DNA of 19,117 nt from an uncultured Elusimicrobia bacterium (GTDB taxonomy: Bacteria > RUG730), in contig ONXP01000040.1 of the NCBI GenBank assembly GCA_900321865.1, positions 1-19,117 on the forward strand, read 5' to 3'. A program made the position numbers and the translations under genes. Under the pieces are notes generated by a model that ran no database searches, was not told where the DNA came from, and saw only the letters and a list, made by a program, of their open reading frames with translations. Of this stretch, positions 15,336-19,117 are shown one piece after another (the stretch's first letter is position 1; the number at the start of each line of letters is the position of its first letter).

Positions 15336-17717
15336 ATGTCTATTTTTATAAATCTTTTTTTTAATAGAAATAAATTTTTTTTGAGAATATTAACCTTAAC
15401 TCTTCTTTTTTCGTTTCTTAATGCAGAAAATTCTAGTACTATTTTTATAAAATCTTTTTTGATAAAAAATAATAACTATAATCAGAATAGTCAAAAATTA
15501 AACGATAATTTGAATAATTTTGATTTTAATAAGTTCAGATTAGGAAATCCAAGTAATTTTAAAGAATTTGAGAAATTAAATGATGCTAAAAATTTAAAAC
15601 ATTCTGAAAAATTTGAGGAATTTAATAATTTTGAATATTTTGATTTTGAATATAAAAATTTTTTAAAAAAATCATTTTTAAAAAATTATATTGACGAAAA
15701 CGAAAAAACTAAAAATTTCGTTGATTCAAAAAATTTTGGAAATCAAAATTTTGAGAAACCAGAAGAAATAATTTATGACGAAAACGAAAAAATGACCTTA
15801 AAGGCTGATCGCGTTTCTAGGGATGATATGCAAAAATTAGTTATAGCTGACGGGAATGTTATCACTAGATATAAGGATTCTGTTTGCTACTCTGATTATT
15901 TGGAGTATAAAGATGGAGAAAAATTTAGCAAGGCCGATGGCAATGTGAGGCTATATGAGGGAGATAATTATATAAAGGGGCAAAATATTTTTTATGATCT
16001 TGGGTCTGAGATGGGCGAGGTTATAAATGCCAAAACATTTTCTGATGTCTGGATTATAACGAGCGAAAAATTGGAAAAAATTTCTAAAGATAAAATAATT
16101 GCATATAAATCTAAAATCACGACATGTGATTATAATCATCCACATTTTTATATAAAATCAAAAAAAGTCGTAGTTTATCTGAAAAATAAATTCATTGCAT
16201 ATCAAAACATTTTTTATATTAGGGGAATTCCTATATTTTATTTGCCATTTTGGAAACAAAGTTTGAAAAAGAAAAAATTAAGGTTTACTGTGAGAGCTGG
16301 GCAAAGTTCTACAAACGGATTTTATGGAAAAGTAAAAACTACATATATTTTTGATGATAATAATAATATTTCTCTATATACGGACGAATATGAAAAAAGA
16401 GGCTTTGGTCTAGGCTTAGGGGGAAATTATAATTTTAATAAAACGAAGGGAAATGTTTATTTTTATAAAATTAAAGATTTGATAGATATGGCAGAAAAGA
16501 AAACAGCGACTATTAGTCATTCTCAGGAAATTAATAAAAATTTAAAACTGTATATGAATGTAAACTATCAAAATGACGAATCTTTTTATAAAACATACTA
16601 TTATTCTGGGGTGTCTAGCCAGCTCGAGCCTACTGATAGTCAAGTAAATTCTAATATTTATTCGTATTCATCTCTTTATTATACTAGAGATTTTTATTAT
16701 ATGAATTTTTTGTGGGAGGTGGAGAATAATTGGGTTTTGGGAAAATATGAAAAAGCTAGAGAGGTTTTGCCGTCATTTACATTTAACACTAACAAAAATA
16801 AATTTTTTAAAACAGGACTTTTTTATCAATATAATTTTAATATAAAAAATAGTTTTAATTCTAATACAAAAGATTATTATAAAGAGGGGGAAACAGCTTT
16901 TAGTCTTTCAAAAACAAAAAAAATAACAAATCGTATTAGCCTTAATCCGACGATAGGTATAATAGAAAATTTTAATGAATTAGCTCAAAATAATAAATAT
17001 TCTACCAGCTGGAATGCGAATTTACTATTAAAAAGTAAAATAAACTCTGATATGGATTTTTATACTACATATGTTTATAATGCAGGAATGTTTGATAAAA
17101 AATCAGTACGCACTAATAAACTAAGCTTTGCTTTATCTTCTTATTTGTTGGATGGGGATTTTAGGATAACTAATGCTACTGGCTATAATTTAAACCAAAA
17201 AGATAATTCTAAAGAGCTAGAAAAACTTGATCCTTTTAGCACAGAAATTAAATATAAAATTAATAAATTTTTAAATTATTATGGCAGACATTCATATAAT
17301 TTTCAGTTAAAAAAAACGACATTTTTCCAGAATATTTTTTATTTTTTTCCGTCAGCTAGACTTACATTTGTAGAAAATATTGCTTTTCTAAATTCTTTAC
17401 CTGATTCCGTGGATACAATTTCTACGATAAAGCTAAGGCCAAATCTAAAATGGAAAATCGATTATAATTATCGGTTTTTATACGATTATAAAAAAAATAT
17501 TTGCCATTCTTATTCGTCTCAAGAAATTGCTATTTTAAGGGATTTGCACTGTTTTGATCTAAAATTTTCGTATCTTACTAGGGCGGAAGCCGGAAATAGA
17601 TATAGAGAATTTTGGATAACTTTAAGGCTAAAGGCTATGTATGATCAAGATGTTTCCCTCTATAAAAATAATCGAGATTATAAAAAATGGTATGATTGGG
17701 ATTTTAAAAATGCATAA
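15336..17717 (+). CDS. lptD: LPS-assembly outer-membrane protein LptD (OstA family)
   Basis: Inserts lipopolysaccharide into the outer leaflet of the outer membrane. Residues 1-30 form a signal peptide (basic RNKFFLR, hydrophobic core, LNA-EN cleavage). Residues about 45-150 are a low-complexity Asn/Phe/Lys/Glu-rich segment. Residues about 150-235 are an OstA/LptA-like periplasmic domain (MTLKADRVSR, ADGNV, SKADGNVRLYEGDNYIKG). The rest is a large aromatic-rich beta-barrel (YLPFWKQS, TDEYEKRGFGLG). Cysteines 264 (ITTCDYNHPHFYIKSK) and 739 (ILRDLHC) sit in positions conserved in LptD of several phyla and may form a disulfide; Cys184 and Cys723 could be a second pair. 793 residues, close to the E. 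coli length. The start is 3 bp after the rlmN stop. It implies a diderm envelope with LPS or lipooligosaccharide. Confidence 0.87.
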   Translation: MSIFINLFFNRNKFFLRILTLTLLFSFLNAENSSTIFIKSFLIKNNNYNQNSQKLNDNLNNFDFNKFRLGNPSNFKEFEKLNDAKNLKHSEKFEEFNNFEYFDFEYKNFLKKSFLKNYIDENEKTKNFVDSKNFGNQNFEKPEEIIYDENEKMTLKADRVSRDDMQKLVIADGNVITRYKDSVCYSDYLEYKDGEKFSKADGNVRLYEGDNYIKGQNIFYDLGSEMGEVINAKTFSDVWIITSEKLEKISKDKIIAYKSKITTCDYNHPHFYIKSKKVVVYLKNKFIAYQNIFYIRGIPIFYLPFWKQSLKKKKLRFTVRAGQSSTNGFYGKVKTTYIFDDNNNISLYTDEYEKRGFGLGLGGNYNFNKTKGNVYFYKIKDLIDMAEKKTATISHSQEINKNLKLYMNVNYQNDESFYKTYYYSGVSSQLEPTDSQVNSNIYSYSSLYYTRDFYYMNFLWEVENNWVLGKYEKAREVLPSFTFNTNKNKFFKTGLFYQYNFNIKNSFNSNTKDYYKEGETAFSLSKTKKITNRISLNPTIGIIENFNELAQNNKYSTSWNANLLLKSKINSDMDFYTTYVYNAGMFDKKSVRTNKLSFALSSYLLDGDFRITNATGYNLNQKDNSKELEKLDPFSTEIKYKINKFLNYYGRHSYNFQLKKTTFFQNIFYFFPSARLTFVENIAFLNSLPDSVDTISTIKLRPNLKWKIDYNYRFLYDYKKNICHSYSSQEIAILRDLHCFDLKFSYLTRAEAGNRYREFWITLRLKAMYDQDVSLYKNNRDYKKWYDWDFKNA

Positions 17718-18402
17718 AAATATAATTTTAGAAGCACAAAATTTAACTAAAAAATACAAATTGGCGAGAGATGAATATTTTGTAGCCTTGGATAATATAA
17801 ACCTAAAAATCTATGAAAATGAAATAGTTTGCATAAAAGGAAAATCAGGGGCTGGGAAAAGCACTCTTTTAACAATTTTAAGCGGACTAAATACTCCCAC
17901 ATCTGGCGAGGTTTTTTTTAAGGGCGAAATTTTGCCTTTTTTAGACGACAAAAAGATCTCATTTATTAGAAACAAAAATTTTGGGTTTATTTTTCAATCT
18001 TATAATCTTTTATCAGAATTTACTGTCTTGGAAAACATATCATTGCACATGTTTTTAGATAAAAAAAATAAAAAAGATTATATTCTGGATATTTCGAAAA
18101 ATCTTTTAAAAAAATTAGATTTGCTTGACAAAATCTCGTCATACCCTATTTCTTTATCTGGCGGAGAAAAACAAAGAGTAGCCATAGCCAGAGCCTTAAT
18201 CAATTTGCCTAGCATAATATTTGCAGACGAGCCTACTGGCAATTTAGACGAAAATAACAGAAATAAAATCTACGAAATTTTAGAAGAATATAAAGAAGAA
18301 AAAAAATCTACAATAATTATGGTCAGCCATGATAAAGAGATAAAGTTCCAAAATTTTACCGGTTATATTATTGAAAAAGGGAAAATTTTTATCGAAAACT
18401 AA
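17710..18402 (+). CDS. lolD: ABC transporter ATP-binding protein, LolD/MacB type
   Basis: A 230-residue ATPase of the LolD/MacB (o228) branch; LolD powers release of lipoproteins from the inner membrane toward the outer membrane. Motifs: Walker A GKSGAGKS (44-51), Q-loop FIFQSYNLLSEFTVLENI (Gln96), signature LSGGEKQR (149-156), Walker B IIFADEPTGNLD, and switch His207. The phrase LLSEFTVLENI is close to LolD's LLPEFTALENV. I start it at ATG 17710, overlapping the lptD stop by 8 bp with GGGA upstream. A much longer in-frame start at 17641 lies wholly inside lptD and adds residues foreign to the family. No LolC/E-type permease follows: the next DNA is a broken methyltransferase. The substrate is therefore inferred, not shown. 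Confidence 0.82.
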   Translation: MHKNIILEAQNLTKKYKLARDEYFVALDNINLKIYENEIVCIKGKSGAGKSTLLTILSGLNTPTSGEVFFKGEILPFLDDKKISFIRNKNFGFIFQSYNLLSEFTVLENISLHMFLDKKNKKDYILDISKNLLKKLDLLDKISSYPISLSGGEKQRVAIARALINLPSIIFADEPTGNLDENNRNKIYEILEEYKEEKKSTIIMVSHDKEIKFQNFTGYIIEKGKIFIEN

Positions 18403-18408
18403 AAACTA
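18394..18408 (+). repeat. Two-unit copy of the AAAAACT heptanucleotide motif
   Basis: A run of A/C/T matching the trpF-trpB repeat motif spans the TAA of the lolD gene. Only about two units are present, so it is noted mainly for its similarity to the longer array. Confidence 0.4.
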
Positions 18409-18485
18409 AAATATTTAAATTTTTAGCTAAAACACATAAGATTATTAAATTAAAATTTTAAAAGAAAATATTTTTTAATGTTAAA

Positions 18486-18841
18486 TTGTTTAAAAAGGAT
18501 TTAAAAAATTTGGAAAATAAAGCAATGCATTTATCGTATACTGGCAAAATAAATTTTGGCAGTTTCTATACTCTCAAAAAGTATGTTGAAATAGTAGAAA
18601 TGTGGCTAAAAAATTATAGCATAAGTGATAAAAGTGTGATATTTGATTTTAGTTGCGGGTATGGTGTATTTTTTGAGTTTCATTAAAAATAAGAAACTAA
18701 TGCTGCATAGATGTTGACCCACAAAAAATAAGTTTATATTTTTATATAGATTGTTTTAAAATGTTTGCTAAAGTCCCATATTATATGGGAAATTTCGATA
18801 TCCCATTTATTAAAAATGATTTTAAATTAATAGCATATTAA
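18486..18841 (+). pseudogene. Broken adenine-specific DNA methyltransferase (N-terminal part, frameshifted)
   Basis: From TTG 18486 one frame reads NFGSFYTLKKYVEIV and then VIFDFSCGYGVFF, and stops at TAA 18684. GSFYT-x-KKYV and D-x-SCGYG are motif X and the SAM-binding motif I of N6-adenine methyltransferases (family norms FYTP and D-P-SCGYGAF). The frame +2 relative to this then gives CCIDVDPQKI at about 18701-18730, like the acidic motif II (cDID-x-x-A/I) expected just after, and continues to TAA 18839. A frameshift near 18675-18700, the Pro-to-Leu change and the absence of a recognisable NPPY motif make it a pseudogene. The sequence differs from the remnant at 1738, so two different methyltransferases have decayed in this window. 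Confidence 0.75.
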
Positions 18842-19117
18842 TTTAAAGAGGCCATTTATGGAAGATGCAAAATTGTTATAAATAAAGAAAATATTAGTTT
18901 TTCATTACCATTAACTCAACCGACAGGAAAAATAAGAGTGAAAGAAAGAAATTCTTTTTATGAATATGGTAATCCAGTCGCAGTTAGACAAACTAAAATT
19001 TCATTAAGGCGTTATGTTGAGTGGCAAATAGGTTATGATTTACTTTATAGCGAAGAGAATTTATTAAAAACCACATTAAAAGATTATGAATTTAAAAATT
19101 ATAAACAAGAAATAAAA
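18842..19117 (+). pseudogene. Open frame without start, continuing to the window edge; probably the later part of the broken gene
   Basis: A 92-codon open frame, in phase with the DVDPQKI part of the preceding remnant and separated from it only by the TAA at 18839. It has no ATG; the first plausible start would be GTG 18938. It reads AIYGRCKIVINKEN, then LPLTQPTGKIRVKE, then NPVAVRQTKISLRRYVEWQI, and is soluble, basic and free of membrane segments. I do not recognise the domain. It may be the distal part of the methyltransferase (after loss of the catalytic NPPY region), or a partner restriction gene fused by decay. The part beyond 19117 is not visible. Confidence 0.5.

Noticed and set aside
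17641-17709. Longer N-terminus for the LolD-like ATPase
   Set aside because: The extension lies entirely inside lptD and is foreign to the family. ATG 17710 gives the usual 230-residue length and an 8-bp coupled overlap.
18421-18432. Perfect palindrome TTTTAGCTAAAA after lolD as an operator or terminator
   Set aside because: It is 12 bp, nearly all A/T, has no loop or T tail, and such palindromes arise by chance at this base composition.

Overview
The window comes from a very AT-rich bacterial chromosome (by eye well under 35% G+C). The organism is a diderm: it carries an LptD-type outer-membrane LPS assembly protein with a signal peptide and a LolD-type ATPase. The standard code applies. 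Tryptophan is TGG throughout the intact genes, and TGA is a genuine stop (trpD, trpF, trpA). Dense packing, a complete tryptophan pathway and decayed DNA methyltransferase genes would fit an AT-rich host-associated diderm, for example an Endomicrobia-like or Fusobacteria-like lineage. That placement is inference only; the window contains no rRNA or other decisive marker.

Layout. (1) 2-1558 (+): the C-terminal part of a DXS-like thiamine-diphosphate enzyme, cut by the window edge. (2) 1738-2190 (+): remnant of an adenine-specific DNA methyltransferase with four in-frame stops and a lost C-terminus. (3) 5134-2264 (-): pheT followed immediately by a YbgC-like acyl-CoA thioesterase. (4) 5147-5248: a short divergent promoter region. 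(5) 5249-18402 (+): a 13-kb run of twelve genes in one direction with very small gaps or overlaps: recF, a Nudix hydrolase gene, trpE-trpG-trpD-trpC-trpF-trpB-trpA, a XerD-type recombinase gene, rlmN, lptD and a lolD-like ATPase gene. (6) 18486-19117 (+): a second, different broken adenine methyltransferase, frameshifted, running out of the window.

How the genes work together. TrpE and TrpG make anthranilate from chorismate and glutamine. TrpD, TrpC and TrpF convert it to indole-3-glycerol phosphate, and TrpA and TrpB make tryptophan. All enzymes show their key catalytic residues, so the pathway from chorismate looks functional. No leader peptide, attenuator or T-box fits in the 21 bp before trpE, so trp transcription probably depends on the recF promoter region or an unseen internal promoter. 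RecF, XerD, RlmN, LptD and LolD are housekeeping functions (DNA repair, chromosome dimer resolution, rRNA/tRNA methylation, outer-membrane biogenesis) that share the array rather than the pathway.

I see no convincing novel multi-gene system. The most interesting points are the DXS-like enzyme that lacks arginines expected for DXS, the methyltransferase wrecks on both sides of an intact core block, the trp operon embedded in a housekeeping array without its own leader, the orphan LolD ATPase, the Asn/Phe-rich insert in LptD, and a heptanucleotide tandem repeat between trpF and trpB.
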